From NCBI RefSeq assembly GCF_008629675.1, contig NZ_VWOX01000002.1, positions 620,001 through 684,000 on the forward strand: a stretch of 64,000 bases of DNA. The letters are read 5' to 3'. Positions 54,668-63,776 of this stretch are shown piece by piece (positions within the stretch are counted from its first letter, which is position 1; each line of letters starts with the position of its first letter). The position numbers and the translations under genes were made by a program. Source of the DNA: Roseiconus nitratireducens (lineage in GTDB: Bacteria; Planctomycetota; Planctomycetia; Pirellulales; Pirellulaceae). Under the pieces are notes generated by a model, which searched no databases, was not told the DNA's origin, and saw nothing but the letters and a program-made list of their open reading frames with translations.

Positions 54668-57600
54668 ATGAATTCGATCCAACGTTCGGGAAAGCAACGC
54701 GGTTGCATCCGTCGTCTTCGCGCCGAAAGCTTAGAGTCGCGCCGACTGCTCGCGAGTTACTACATCGATTCGGCACTGGGAGACAACTCCAACGCCGGCA
54801 CGGACTCGGCGGCCCCCTGGCAAACCCTGGAACAGCTTTCCATCGCGACGCTGAAGCCCGGCGACGAGGTTTTGCTAAAGCGAGGTTCGTCTTGGGCAGA
54901 GTCGCTACGGATTGACGATGCTGGGACCGAGGGGTCCCCGATCACCGTAGGGGCCTACGGCACGGGGGCCGAACCCATCGTGCGGCGACTTGAGGTGCGC
55001 GGCGGATACACGCACTTCCAAGATTTTGTCGTCGACCGGAACAAGCAGTCCGGTGACGCGGTCACGATCAGGAGTTCGCCCGCGGTCGTGTTGCGCGACC
55101 TGGAAATTCGCAACGGGACTAGTGACGGAATCGACGCGTCGTCCGCGGACGGGTTGCTGATCGAAGGCCTAACGATCCATCACTTCCTGGCCGGCTCGTT
55201 CACGAACCAAGCCGACGCGCACGGAATCGTTATTGCCGACACCCGCGGAGTCACCGTTCGAAACACGGAAATCCACCACGTCTCCGGCGACTCTTTCCAA
55301 GCAGACCCCGATCGCGACCAAAATTTCACCACGGACATTCTGATTGAACAGTCCCACTTCTGGACCGGGCCTCTCGCGGAGGACTTCAACTCGTCGTGGC
55401 TGGCCGGTCAGCGCCCAGGTGAAAACGCCATCGACACCAAGGTCCTGAAGGACGGCTGGGAAACCGCGGAGCGAATGAAGATGACGGTCCGCGATGTGGT
55501 CGCACACGGTTGGGTCGCGGATGGATACATCGGCAACCGCGCCGTCTTCAACATGAAGGAAAAGATCGACGTGACCTTCGACGGCGTGACCGTCTACGAC
55601 AGCGAGATCGGCTTTCGGTTGCGAGGGAGCCTGGGGAATGCCAATGTTACGATGAAGAACGTCGTGATGCACGACCTGGAAAAAGCCATCCGTGCCGAAG
55701 ACGACCTTAGCAACCTGACCGTGTTCCATTCGACGTTCGGCGACAATATCAATCAAGTGATCCAGTTCGCCGGCGGAGACGGCGGCAAAGGAACCTGGGA
55801 GTTCAAGAACAATGCCTTTGTTGGAAGCGTTCCCAATGTCGCGTCCGACGTCAGCAACCGGTCGGCTGACGCGTCAGAGTTTGTTGACGCCGTGATGCGG
55901 GATTACCGACTATTGGAAGGATCTGATCTGATCGACGCAGTCCCGACGATTTACGCCGTAACATCCGATCGAGTTGGAACCCTAAGGCCGCAAGGCTCTG
56001 CTTCGGACGTTGGGGCATATGAACTGAGCCGCGAGCCGCTCTCGGATTCCGATTACATTGACTTCGGTTCGCACAATGTCGGTTCCTACGGTGGATCGCA
56101 AGACGAATCTGCGGTTGCGACGGTCGAGGACGGCGGAGCGACGTTGCACCTGACTGGAAACGGCTGGAAGCAGGTCGAGCTAAATTATGACATCACCGCC
56201 GACACCGTGATCGAGTTTGATTTCCGCAGCCCGGTTGCCGCTGAAATCCAGGGCATTGGTTTTGACAACGACCTGGGATTGACGGAACAGTACGCATTCC
56301 AGGTCAACGGGAGCCAGCCTTGGGGAAACCAGGGCTTCGTCCAGAGTTCAGCAACCAATAGCGACTGGACCCACTACAGAATCCCGGTAGGCCAGTTCTT
56401 CACCGGGCCGTTTAAGTACCTGTTCTTCGCAAACGATCACGACGTCAGCAATGCGGATGCCGAGGCGTACTACGCAAACGTGAAGCTGTATGAAGCAGGT
56501 GCGGTGAACCACCCTCCGATCGCCACCGATGACGCCTTCACGGTGACGAATGATGGCAGCGTTCACACGCTGGATGTGCTAGCAAATGACAGCACGCTTC
56601 CCGATAGCGGCGAGACGTTGACGATCGCTAGTGTCGGTTCAAGCTCCGCGGGCGGTGAAGTCTTGGTCCAAGGCGGAACGATTCAATATCAGCCTGCCGC
56701 AGGGTTCTCCGGCACCGAGACATTCAGTTACACCCTTCACGATGGAGATGTCGGCAACACGGCAACGGGCATCGTCAGCGTCACGGTAGAGCCGGTTGCT
56801 CCGGCTGGATCGCTCGATTTTGAAGCCTTAGCAGTTGGCTCCTACGGCGGCTCGCAAGACAAATCTGCGGTTGCGACGGTCGAGGACGGCGGAGCGACGT
56901 TGCACCTGACTGGAAACGGCTGGAAGCAGGTCGAGCTAAATTATGACATCACCGCCGACACCGTGATCGAGTTTGATTTCCGCAGCCCGGTTGCCGCTGA
57001 AATCCAGGGCATTGGTTTTGACAACGACCTGGGATTGACGGAACAGTACGCATTCCAGGTCAACGGGAGCCAGCCTTGGGGAAACCAGGGCTTCGTCCAG
57101 AGTTCAGCAACCAATAGCGACTGGACCCACTACAGAATCCCGGTAGGCCAGTTCTTCACCGGGCCGTTTAAGTACCTGTTCTTTGCAAACGATCACGATG
57201 TCAGCAATGCGGATGCCGAGGCGTACTATGCGAACTTGAAGCTGTATGAAGCAGGTGCGGTGAACCACCCTCCGATCGCCACCGATGACGCCTTCACGGT
57301 GACGAATGATGGCAGCGTTCACACGCTGGATGTGCTAGCAAATGACAGCACGCTTCCCGATAGCGGCGAGACGTTGACGATCGCTAGTGTCGGTTCAAGC
57401 TCCGCGGGCGGTGAAGTCTTGGTCCAAGGCGGAACGATTCAATATCAGCCTGCCGCAGGGTTCTCCGGCACCGAGACATTCAGTTACACCCTTCACGATG
57501 GAGATGTCGGCAACACGGCAACGGGCATCGTCAGCGTCACGGTAGAGCCGGTTGCTCCGGCTGGATCGCTCGATTTTGAAGCCTTAGCAGTTGGCTCCTA

Positions 57601-58024
57601 CGGCGGCTCGCAAGACAAATCTGCGGTTGCGACGGTCGAGGACGGCGGAGCGACGTTGCACCTGACTGGAAACGGCTGGAAGCAGGTCGAGCTAAATTAT
57701 GACATCACCGCCGACACCGTGATCGAGTTTGATTTCCGCAGCCCGGTTGCCGCTGAAATCCAGGGCATTGGTTTTGACAACGACCTGGGATTGACGGAAC
57801 AGTACGCATTCCAGGTCAACGGGAGCCAGCCTTGGGGAAACCAGGGCTTCGTCCAGAGTTCAGCAACCAATAGCGACTGGACCCACTACAGAATCCCGGT
57901 AGGCCAGTTCTTCACCGGGCCGTTTAAGTACCTGTTCTTCGCAATCGATCACGACGTCAGCAATGCGGATGCCGAGGCGTACTACGCAAACGTGAAGCTT
58001 TACGAAGCAACGAACCTTTCCTAA
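54668..58024 (+). CDS. secreted right-handed beta-helix protein with near-identical internal repeats
   Basis: A 1118-residue exported protein. ATG 54668 is preferred over GTG 54608. The N-terminus is not a classical signal but the planctomycete LEPRxLL-type sequence: RLRAESLESRRLLAS (residues 22-29 LESRRLLA). Residues about 30-440 are a parallel beta-helix (DGIDASSADGLLIEGLTIHH; HGIVIADTRGVTVRNTEIHH). From residue 471 on, a unit of 252 residues repeats: each has a lectin-like sandwich (GSYGGSQDKSAVATVEDGGA ... TADTVIEFDFRSPVAAEIQG) and a cadherin-like/Big_9 domain (NHPPIATDDAFTVTND). Units begin at residues 471, 723 and 975; the third stops after its sandwich. No PEP-CTERM or dockerin is at the end. 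It may bind or cleave polysaccharide on the cell surface; no catalytic site is claimed. Confidence 0.88.
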   Translation: MNSIQRSGKQRGCIRRLRAESLESRRLLASYYIDSALGDNSNAGTDSAAPWQTLEQLSIATLKPGDEVLLKRGSSWAESLRIDDAGTEGSPITVGAYGTGAEPIVRRLEVRGGYTHFQDFVVDRNKQSGDAVTIRSSPAVVLRDLEIRNGTSDGIDASSADGLLIEGLTIHHFLAGSFTNQADAHGIVIADTRGVTVRNTEIHHVSGDSFQADPDRDQNFTTDILIEQSHFWTGPLAEDFNSSWLAGQRPGENAIDTKVLKDGWETAERMKMTVRDVVAHGWVADGYIGNRAVFNMKEKIDVTFDGVTVYDSEIGFRLRGSLGNANVTMKNVVMHDLEKAIRAEDDLSNLTVFHSTFGDNINQVIQFAGGDGGKGTWEFKNNAFVGSVPNVASDVSNRSADASEFVDAVMRDYRLLEGSDLIDAVPTIYAVTSDRVGTLRPQGSASDVGAYELSREPLSDSDYIDFGSHNVGSYGGSQDESAVATVEDGGATLHLTGNGWKQVELNYDITADTVIEFDFRSPVAAEIQGIGFDNDLGLTEQYAFQVNGSQPWGNQGFVQSSATNSDWTHYRIPVGQFFTGPFKYLFFANDHDVSNADAEAYYANVKLYEAGAVNHPPIATDDAFTVTNDGSVHTLDVLANDSTLPDSGETLTIASVGSSSAGGEVLVQGGTIQYQPAAGFSGTETFSYTLHDGDVGNTATGIVSVTVEPVAPAGSLDFEALAVGSYGGSQDKSAVATVEDGGATLHLTGNGWKQVELNYDITADTVIEFDFRSPVAAEIQGIGFDNDLGLTEQYAFQVNGSQPWGNQGFVQSSATNSDWTHYRIPVGQFFTGPFKYLFFANDHDVSNADAEAYYANLKLYEAGAVNHPPIATDDAFTVTNDGSVHTLDVLANDSTLPDSGETLTIASVGSSSAGGEVLVQGGTIQYQPAAGFSGTETFSYTLHDGDVGNTATGIVSVTVEPVAPAGSLDFEALAVGSYGGSQDKSAVATVEDGGATLHLTGNGWKQVELNYDITADTVIEFDFRSPVAAEIQGIGFDNDLGLTEQYAFQVNGSQPWGNQGFVQSSATNSDWTHYRIPVGQFFTGPFKYLFFAIDHDVSNADAEAYYANVKLYEATNLS
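56078..58006 (+). repeat. 756-bp direct repeats, 2.55 copies, inside the beta-helix gene
   Basis: Units start at 56078, 56834 and 57590, an exact 756-bp period. Only a handful of substitutions are seen between units (for example TTCGCAAACGATCACGAC, TTTGCAAACGATCACGAT and TTCGCAATCGATCACGAC at equivalent places). Such near-identity at DNA level indicates recent duplication or ongoing homogenisation. Confidence 0.95.
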
Positions 58025-58599
58025 CTTGTCCTGGTCCTTACATACCCTTCGTCGTGTCGTGGCGGAAGTCGCGGAGACGCTCCCGCGGAGAGGCTGTGAA
58101 TTTATCGGCCGCTCGATCCGAGACGCGGAGTTGCTGTCGCTCCTTCGGAGCTTTCGTCCGAAAGTGCACCGGATCCGGTGGGCTGGGCCCACCGGCAAGA
58201 CGCTGTCGGTCCTCCGGACCAAGGCCCACTCCTTAGCCGCGGAGCGGCGACAGACTTCTGCCGGCGGCCCACGGCCGCCGGTAAGAGTCGAAACGCGTTT
58301 CAAAAGCTCCGAGGGAGCGACAGGACACGACGAAACATGCGTGCCGGTTTTAGTCGATCGAGACGTTGGCCGGCCAAATGCGATGTGCTCTTACTGGTCC
58401 AATGATGGCTCACCCCGGCGGAGCGCTGTGGCCTATTCAGGGTTCACCACGCGGGAGCGTTAGCTGGCAAAGCAAGGTTGTTGGAGCTCACTGCAAACGA
58501 TGCGAACTGCTCTCAATCTGTAGCGGAAGTCGTTTAAATCGCAATGCGCTACAGTTATGCCGCGAAACTTGCATTGAGTTCCGCTACTCTCAGAATCCG
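58025..58599. other. intergenic region with palindromic motifs
   Basis: A 575-bp gap between convergent genes. It holds CTGTCGCTCCTTCGGAGC (about 58134), CCGGTGGGCTGGGCCCACCG (about 58167) and GCCGCGGAGCGGCGACAG (about 58235) with GCCGGCGGCCCACGGCCGCC close behind. The CGAAGCGGCGACAG type also occurs near 42432 and 45321. No gene or tRNA is recognised. Confidence 0.5.
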
Positions 58600-59814
58600 C
58601 TACCGATGACCCGAACCAGCCGAGCCGATCACGTCTTCACAAATGGCGTTGAACTGCCCGGCAACTTTCTCAGCCGTATGCCTGGCACCGATGACCTGCA
58701 ATGCATGCTCGGCGAGTGTTTGACGACGTTGATCATCTTGCAGTAGGTCAATCACGCCCTTGGCGAATGCTTCGTCGTTGTCACAAAGCAGGATCTGCTC
58801 TCCATCTCGGAGACCCAAACCCTCCGCACCGAGTGAAGTACTGACGACCGCTCGTCCCATCGCAATCATTTCGAAAATCTTCAGCCGCGTACCGCCGCCC
58901 GCGTAGATCGGAACCACACCGACGCTCGCCCGAGTCAGGTAAGGCCGCGTGTCATTGACGCTCCCGGTCACACTCACGCCAAGGCGTCCCTGCAGCCGAC
59001 GGATTGATGGCGGCGGATTGCGTCCCACGATGGTAAAGCTGGCTTCAGGAATCCGGGCCCGAACCAGCGGCCAGATCTTCCGCGCGAAGTGCTGCACGCC
59101 CTCAACATTAGGTGCCCAATCCATCGATCCTACGAAGACGACATGGTTGGGTTTGCTGTGCGTCTCGGGCGTGGGCAGGAAATACTCTGTGTCAACGGCG
59201 GTGTCGATGACCGAAACATGCTTCCACCCGTAATCCGACTCGAACAGCTGTCGATCGCGCTCGCTGACGGCGATCACCCGTGAAAAGGCGGCGCCAGCAT
59301 CGCGTTCGAATCGCCGCATCTTGGCCGCCTGATGCCCCAAATACCACCGCATCGGCCCTCGACGCCGCTGGGCTTGCCGCAGGAACACTTCCGCCTCAAC
59401 ATTGTGCTGGAACAAGACCGAAGGGATTGGCAGGTCGATGGCATTGCGAGCCATCTGCACAAAGTCGCATACCAGCAAATCAAACGGTTCTGATTTCAAG
59501 AGTTCTTCAGCCCGGCGCCGGAGACGCGGGTCATAGTCTTTATCAACATTCAGCGGGTAACGTGAAGCCAGATTGCGCGTCGCCAACATGGCGAAGCGAA
59601 GACTCTTCCGCGACGCTTCACGCCACGGAATCGACTCCAGACGCAATCCCAACCCGCGCATCGAGTTAAGATACGGTTGCTCCTCCTCCAGGACATTGCT
59701 GACGTAGGTGACGTCGTGCCAGCGAGCCAGATGCCGCACCACATTCAGCGTACGGATTTTGCCTCCCGTGTTGGCCGGCAAAAGCAATCGCTTTTGCATG
59801 AATAGAATTTTCAT
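58600..59814 (-). CDS. glycosyltransferase, GT4-like (GT-B fold)
   Basis: A 404-residue sugar transferase. ATG 59814 begins MKILFMQKRLLLPANTGGK and overlaps the VanZ-like gene stop as ATGA. The acceptor-side N-terminal half includes SVLFQHNVEAEVFLRQAQRR. The donor-side half has VFVGSMDWAPNVEGVQHF, and VPIYAGGGTRLKIFEMIAMG with AVVSTSLGAEGL carrying the E-x7-E-type donor site. It most likely adds a sugar to an exopolysaccharide or surface glycan, given its operon. Confidence 0.9.
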   Translation of the reverse strand: MKILFMQKRLLLPANTGGKIRTLNVVRHLARWHDVTYVSNVLEEEQPYLNSMRGLGLRLESIPWREASRKSLRFAMLATRNLASRYPLNVDKDYDPRLRRRAEELLKSEPFDLLVCDFVQMARNAIDLPIPSVLFQHNVEAEVFLRQAQRRRGPMRWYLGHQAAKMRRFERDAGAAFSRVIAVSERDRQLFESDYGWKHVSVIDTAVDTEYFLPTPETHSKPNHVVFVGSMDWAPNVEGVQHFARKIWPLVRARIPEASFTIVGRNPPPSIRRLQGRLGVSVTGSVNDTRPYLTRASVGVVPIYAGGGTRLKIFEMIAMGRAVVSTSLGAEGLGLRDGEQILLCDNDEAFAKGVIDLLQDDQRRQTLAEHALQVIGARHTAEKVAGQFNAICEDVIGSAGSGHR

Positions 59815-61202
59815 TGCGGCGTCGGTCCAGGCCGCACGATCAACCACGCGACCGTCAAGCCGGTCCACATCCCGAGCAATCGCGAAAGGGCACCGAGCGC
59901 ACCGCCGCTATGCGATGCCTCCAAAAGTTGCCCCAATTCAATGCCGAACGCGAAGCCGACCGAAGCGCAACCCGCCGCTGACATCATCCACCGCCTCAGG
60001 TTTGACGCGTGCAGCAATCCAATGCCAACGCCCAGCAATGTTCCCCAACCGGTCCCGAGCAACGCTGTTCTCAGCGTATTGAAGAACAGTTTCAGATTGG
60101 AACCGCGGTAGTCTCCGAAGGGACGGGCGGCAACCTCCCGCAGCGTTCGCTTCACTTCCTGCGGATCCGTCACGAATTCGAATGGGATCCATGAGAGCGC
60201 GCACAAGAATAGAAGATAAGCCGCAGCCAACACAAACCACAGCGACGGATCGCGCGCACGCCAGGCCAGGGAGGAGTGTTGCGTTGACGCCTCTCCACGA
60301 TGCTCCCACGCAAGGCCCGCGACGGCGTAACCCGCCGCGGTTCCCAGGATCATGAAGAGGGCGTCGGTGGCGGAGGCGAACCGGCGGGCCACCGGTATTT
60401 GAAGCAATTCTGGAAGGATCCCCAGCCCCACGAGCCAGAGCAGAACGGTCGGCCCGCTCGGGCTGCCTGCAGAGCCGCTCCGGCGACAGCCTTGCTCCGG
60501 CGAAGGAACTCGCAACATCGAGTATGCCCAGAGACCGAGTGGCAATCCCAGAAGAATGGTCCAGCCCCACTGGAACGCGGCCTCGCCAAGATCACGGATG
60601 GGGCGGCTGAATGGAATCGGTTCGATTTGCCCTCGCGTCCACTTTCGCGCGTAGTCGGCCGGCGAAACGAGGATCTTTCCTGGGAGAATGGACCACACGA
60701 ATACGGTGCCCGCAGCGATCCCCAGCGCCGCCTTCACTCGCCCCCACCGATGCGTTCCTAACACCATTCTGTCTAATTCGCCGGCACAGGCGGGTCCAAC
60801 AATCCACCAAGCGGCGATACCGACCACAGCCCCTCCCAACTGCGCTCGCGTGTCGGCAATCGAGGGAACACGGTCGACCAACCAGCCCTGCGGGATTTCG
60901 CAGGCGAGGCTGATCACCGCTGTCGTGAGTAGGGCAAGAACGCTGGCAAGGCACCGCCAAGCCAGCGAAGCACGAAGCGTGGCCAGGAATCCCGTGAACG
61001 TAAAAGCAAGAGGAATTCCAAGGACCGTATTGGCGACCGTGTCGGAACGTGACAAGTGCCCCGATGCGGCCGGGTCGAGAAAGGCCGAAAGCACATCCGC
61101 AAATCGTGCGGAACGAAACTCAAGCGGCGCCCAAGACCCAAACATCATCGCCGCCGCAACCACAGCCGAAGCGGACGCCAAGATTTTGCTAGAGGCTTTC
61201 AT
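59811..61202 (-). CDS. VanZ-family polytopic membrane protein with duplicated domain
   Basis: A 463-residue protein with about ten transmembrane helices. Two VanZ-like halves are visible: first FGSWAPLEFR ... NTVLGIPLAF ... LACEIPQGWL, second LSWIPFEFVTD ... LFFNTLRTALLGTG ... GIELGQLLEA, each with the W-x-PFxF and E-x-x-Q signature; a middle third (LGILPELLQIPVARRFAS) is related. VanZ-like proteins occur widely in exosortase and exopolysaccharide loci; the role is unknown. Coupled by ATGA to the downstream glycosyltransferase. Confidence 0.87.
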   Translation of the reverse strand: MKASSKILASASAVVAAAMMFGSWAPLEFRSARFADVLSAFLDPAASGHLSRSDTVANTVLGIPLAFTFTGFLATLRASLAWRCLASVLALLTTAVISLACEIPQGWLVDRVPSIADTRAQLGGAVVGIAAWWIVGPACAGELDRMVLGTHRWGRVKAALGIAAGTVFVWSILPGKILVSPADYARKWTRGQIEPIPFSRPIRDLGEAAFQWGWTILLGLPLGLWAYSMLRVPSPEQGCRRSGSAGSPSGPTVLLWLVGLGILPELLQIPVARRFASATDALFMILGTAAGYAVAGLAWEHRGEASTQHSSLAWRARDPSLWFVLAAAYLLFLCALSWIPFEFVTDPQEVKRTLREVAARPFGDYRGSNLKLFFNTLRTALLGTGWGTLLGVGIGLLHASNLRRWMMSAAGCASVGFAFGIELGQLLEASHSGGALGALSRLLGMWTGLTVAWLIVRPGPTPQ

Positions 61203-61242
61203 CGCGCCGTTGATATGCTTTGCTTTCTAGTTAAGACACAAG

Positions 61243-62529
61243 TCACATCACCTCCCGAATGACGCCGATACAAGCGGCGCCGACGTCTTGCCAAGACCTC
61301 GGTTGAAATGTGCGGTTCTTGGACGAAGAATTTGACACGGAAGAGCAGCGCTGAAACTCCGTCGCATTGGTTGTGACTGAGGGACAAATGTCCTGCGGAA
61401 GTGCTGCAACAGACGGCATGCGCGGATCCGCCGCGTCAAATGCTGGTTTCGGATCGTTTATCAGGCATGCCATGAGCTCTTTGAAAAACGACTCCGGAAC
61501 ATCCGCGTCGGCGACACGGATGCCGTCGAACCGGCTTTCCAGTTCCCGATTGTCGCCGACCGGTGTCGCCACGACGGGCGTCCCGCAGCTCATTGCTTCC
61601 AAAATCGCATTGCAGCTTCCTTCCCTGCGGCTTGCCAACAGAAAAAGATCCGCCGCGCGAAGGTAATTGCTTACCTGATGTGGCGGAAGAGGGCCCGTGA
61701 ACAGGACCCGGTCGCTGATCCCGGCAGCTGCGATTTGGTCCCGAAGACCCTTCGTAAACCCGCTATCGTCGGTGTCGCCGATGCAAATCCAGCGAAAGTC
61801 GAGGTGTTCACTTAGACGCCGCAGCGGTTCGACCAAACGGTCGTGTCCCTTGACGTGTTTCAGTGTCGCAACCGTCACCAGCAACGGCACGCAGTCCTCA
61901 ATCCCAAGCTGGAGTCTCGCTTGTTTCCGATCACCGGGTCCAAACATTGACGTGTCACAGCCATTGGCGATGACCCGAATCCGCTCCGGATCCGCGCCCG
62001 CCCGCGCCGCGGCCTGACGCAGCGATTCGCTGACGGCGATCACCGCCGAGGCGTCCTCCAACGCTGAAAGCATCTGGTCCCGTACCCGCGGCTTCTGCAG
62101 CCACTCCTCCTCGACGCCACGGAGCGTGATCAGAAAGGGAACTCCCAAACGACGGGCGACGCGGTGAACGGCGACGCCTTCGGGATAGCCAAAGTGCGCA
62201 TCAAGCACCGTCCGCTCCGGTTTGGGATCCATTTCTTGGACCCAACGCCGGATACAGCGCTGCATCCATCGGCCATCGAGTGACTTGGCGATTCCCGGAA
62301 GGTAAAACATCCGGCGACAGTCGATTGGCATGCGGGCATCAGCGGGAGCAGATGGGATCGAGCCGCCCTTGAGTCCGGGAAACCACGGCACCGGACAGAG
62401 TGCCCGAACCGGAAGCGTGCGAGAAATCGCTTCCAGCCGGCGATAGACAAACAAGCCTTGCTGCGGCTTCGCCGAGGTCGGCAGCGTCATGCAGACGCTC
62501 AACAATCGGGGAAGGGCCTGATCTGGCAT
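61243..62529 (-). CDS. glycosyltransferase, GT4 family
   Basis: A 428-residue GT-B enzyme. Its ATG 62529 overlaps the cysteine desulfurase stop (ATGA). Motifs: VYRRLEAISRTLPVRALCPV, then VLDAHFGYPEGVAVHRVARR and VRVIANGCDTSMFGP-like IRVIANGCDTSMFGPGDRKQ, and the donor site SRREGSCNAILEAMSCGTPV with VVATPVGDNRELE. It lies 40 bp upstream of the VanZ-like gene. Likely role: extracellular polysaccharide or glycan assembly. Confidence 0.92.
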   Translation of the reverse strand: MPDQALPRLLSVCMTLPTSAKPQQGLFVYRRLEAISRTLPVRALCPVPWFPGLKGGSIPSAPADARMPIDCRRMFYLPGIAKSLDGRWMQRCIRRWVQEMDPKPERTVLDAHFGYPEGVAVHRVARRLGVPFLITLRGVEEEWLQKPRVRDQMLSALEDASAVIAVSESLRQAAARAGADPERIRVIANGCDTSMFGPGDRKQARLQLGIEDCVPLLVTVATLKHVKGHDRLVEPLRRLSEHLDFRWICIGDTDDSGFTKGLRDQIAAAGISDRVLFTGPLPPHQVSNYLRAADLFLLASRREGSCNAILEAMSCGTPVVATPVGDNRELESRFDGIRVADADVPESFFKELMACLINDPKPAFDAADPRMPSVAALPQDICPSVTTNATEFQRCSSVSNSSSKNRTFQPRSWQDVGAACIGVIREVM

Positions 62530-63728
62530 CAGCGCAAGTTTGCGGTGATTAGCCGGAGCGCGTCCGCCAACGCCTCCAGCTCGGCGCTGGTGTTATAGAC
62601 TCCCAGGCTCGCCCGCACCGTCGGTCGCCAGCTGAGAGATTCATGGGCCGGCTGTGCACAATGAAATCCGCTTCGCACACAAATGCCGGCGCGATTCGAC
62701 AGCATCCTGGCAACGGCATGTGCCTCCAGTCCGTCGACGTGAAATGGCACGATCGCACCACGCTGGGCGAGTCCTTCGGGACCCATAATGGCCACCCGTG
62801 GCACCGATGACAGCAGCTCGATCATTTCACCTAGCAGTTTACCTTCCCAGTAATTGACCGCCTCCATTCCCAGCTCGTCGAAGTAGTCGCACGCAGCTGC
62901 CAGACCGATGACCGCTTCAAACGCGGGCGTTCCAGCTTCCAGCCGCATCGGAACATCGGCCAAAACGTGTCCGTTCATGCCGACGGACTCAACGACCCCT
63001 CCGCCGAGCAGTGACGGTCGCAGACGGGAAAGCCGATCACCCTTGGCGTACAAGACGCCAACACCCGTGGGGCCGCCGAGCTTGTGTCCGGAGAAGCATA
63101 GGTAGTCGCAGTCCATGGCACGGACATCCAACGGCGCGTGCGCGATGGACTGGTTGACGTCCAAAAGCACTTCACTTCCGGCTGCATGAGCCAAGCCAAT
63201 GATCTGCTCGATCGGATGGATCACGCCAAAGGCATTGCCAATCGAGCTGACAGCGACGAGCGCTGGCCTGCGGCGCAGCAACGCCGCTTCAAACGCTGAA
63301 AGATCGATCGTGCCGTCATCCTGCAATCCGACCGGATGAAAGGAGGCGTTTTCACTCCAGGGCAGCAGATTGCTGTGGTGCTCGCCGATGGAACCGAGCA
63401 CGACGGCATCGCGAGCAAGGCTCTTCGCCACCAGGTTCAGAGCTTCGGTGGCATTCTTGACGAAGATGACTTCGTCGGGATCGGCGTTGACGAAGCTCGC
63501 GATGGTGGTCCTCGCTTCCTCGTACCGCTGCGAAGACTCCTCGGCCATCTGGTGCACGCCACGCCCGACCGTACACGCCAATTCTTGATAACAGCCGAGA
63601 ACGGCATCAATCACGGGCTTTGGTTTCAGATAGGTCGCAGCCGAGTCAAGATAGACAACCGACCGTCCATTGACCCTGCGTTTCAGCACCGGAAATGCCT
63701 CGCGCACGGTATCGCTATCGATCGCCAT
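62529..63728 (-). CDS. cysteine desulfurase, SufS/CsdA class
   Basis: A 399-residue PLP enzyme that moves sulfur from cysteine to a protein persulfide. Start at MAIDSDTVREAFP (63728); MRRMAID from 63737 is possible. The PLP lysine is in CFSGHKLGGPTGVG (Lys216) and the persulfide cysteine in GICVRSGFHCAQP (Cys357), with the short loop of the SufS group. The usual D-G-A-Q of the PLP pocket reads D-V-N-Q (LLDVNQSIAHAPLD), an uncommon change. No other suf/isc gene is nearby; instead it is translationally coupled to a glycosyltransferase, so a role in thio-modification or another aminotransferase-like reaction is conceivable. Confidence 0.88.
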   Translation of the reverse strand: MAIDSDTVREAFPVLKRRVNGRSVVYLDSAATYLKPKPVIDAVLGCYQELACTVGRGVHQMAEESSQRYEEARTTIASFVNADPDEVIFVKNATEALNLVAKSLARDAVVLGSIGEHHSNLLPWSENASFHPVGLQDDGTIDLSAFEAALLRRRPALVAVSSIGNAFGVIHPIEQIIGLAHAAGSEVLLDVNQSIAHAPLDVRAMDCDYLCFSGHKLGGPTGVGVLYAKGDRLSRLRPSLLGGGVVESVGMNGHVLADVPMRLEAGTPAFEAVIGLAAACDYFDELGMEAVNYWEGKLLGEMIELLSSVPRVAIMGPEGLAQRGAIVPFHVDGLEAHAVARMLSNRAGICVRSGFHCAQPAHESLSWRPTVRASLGVYNTSAELEALADALRLITANLR

Positions 63729-63776
63729 TCGCCTCAACTCCTGGATTGCATTGTTCCCGTCTTCGATAACCTCCGC

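Noticed and set aside
62529..63728. Possible role as an aminotransferase or isopenicillin-N-epimerase-like enzyme instead of a cysteine desulfurase
   Set aside because: The RSGFHC persulfide loop with its cysteine in place favours desulfurase; the altered DVNQ pocket alone is not enough.
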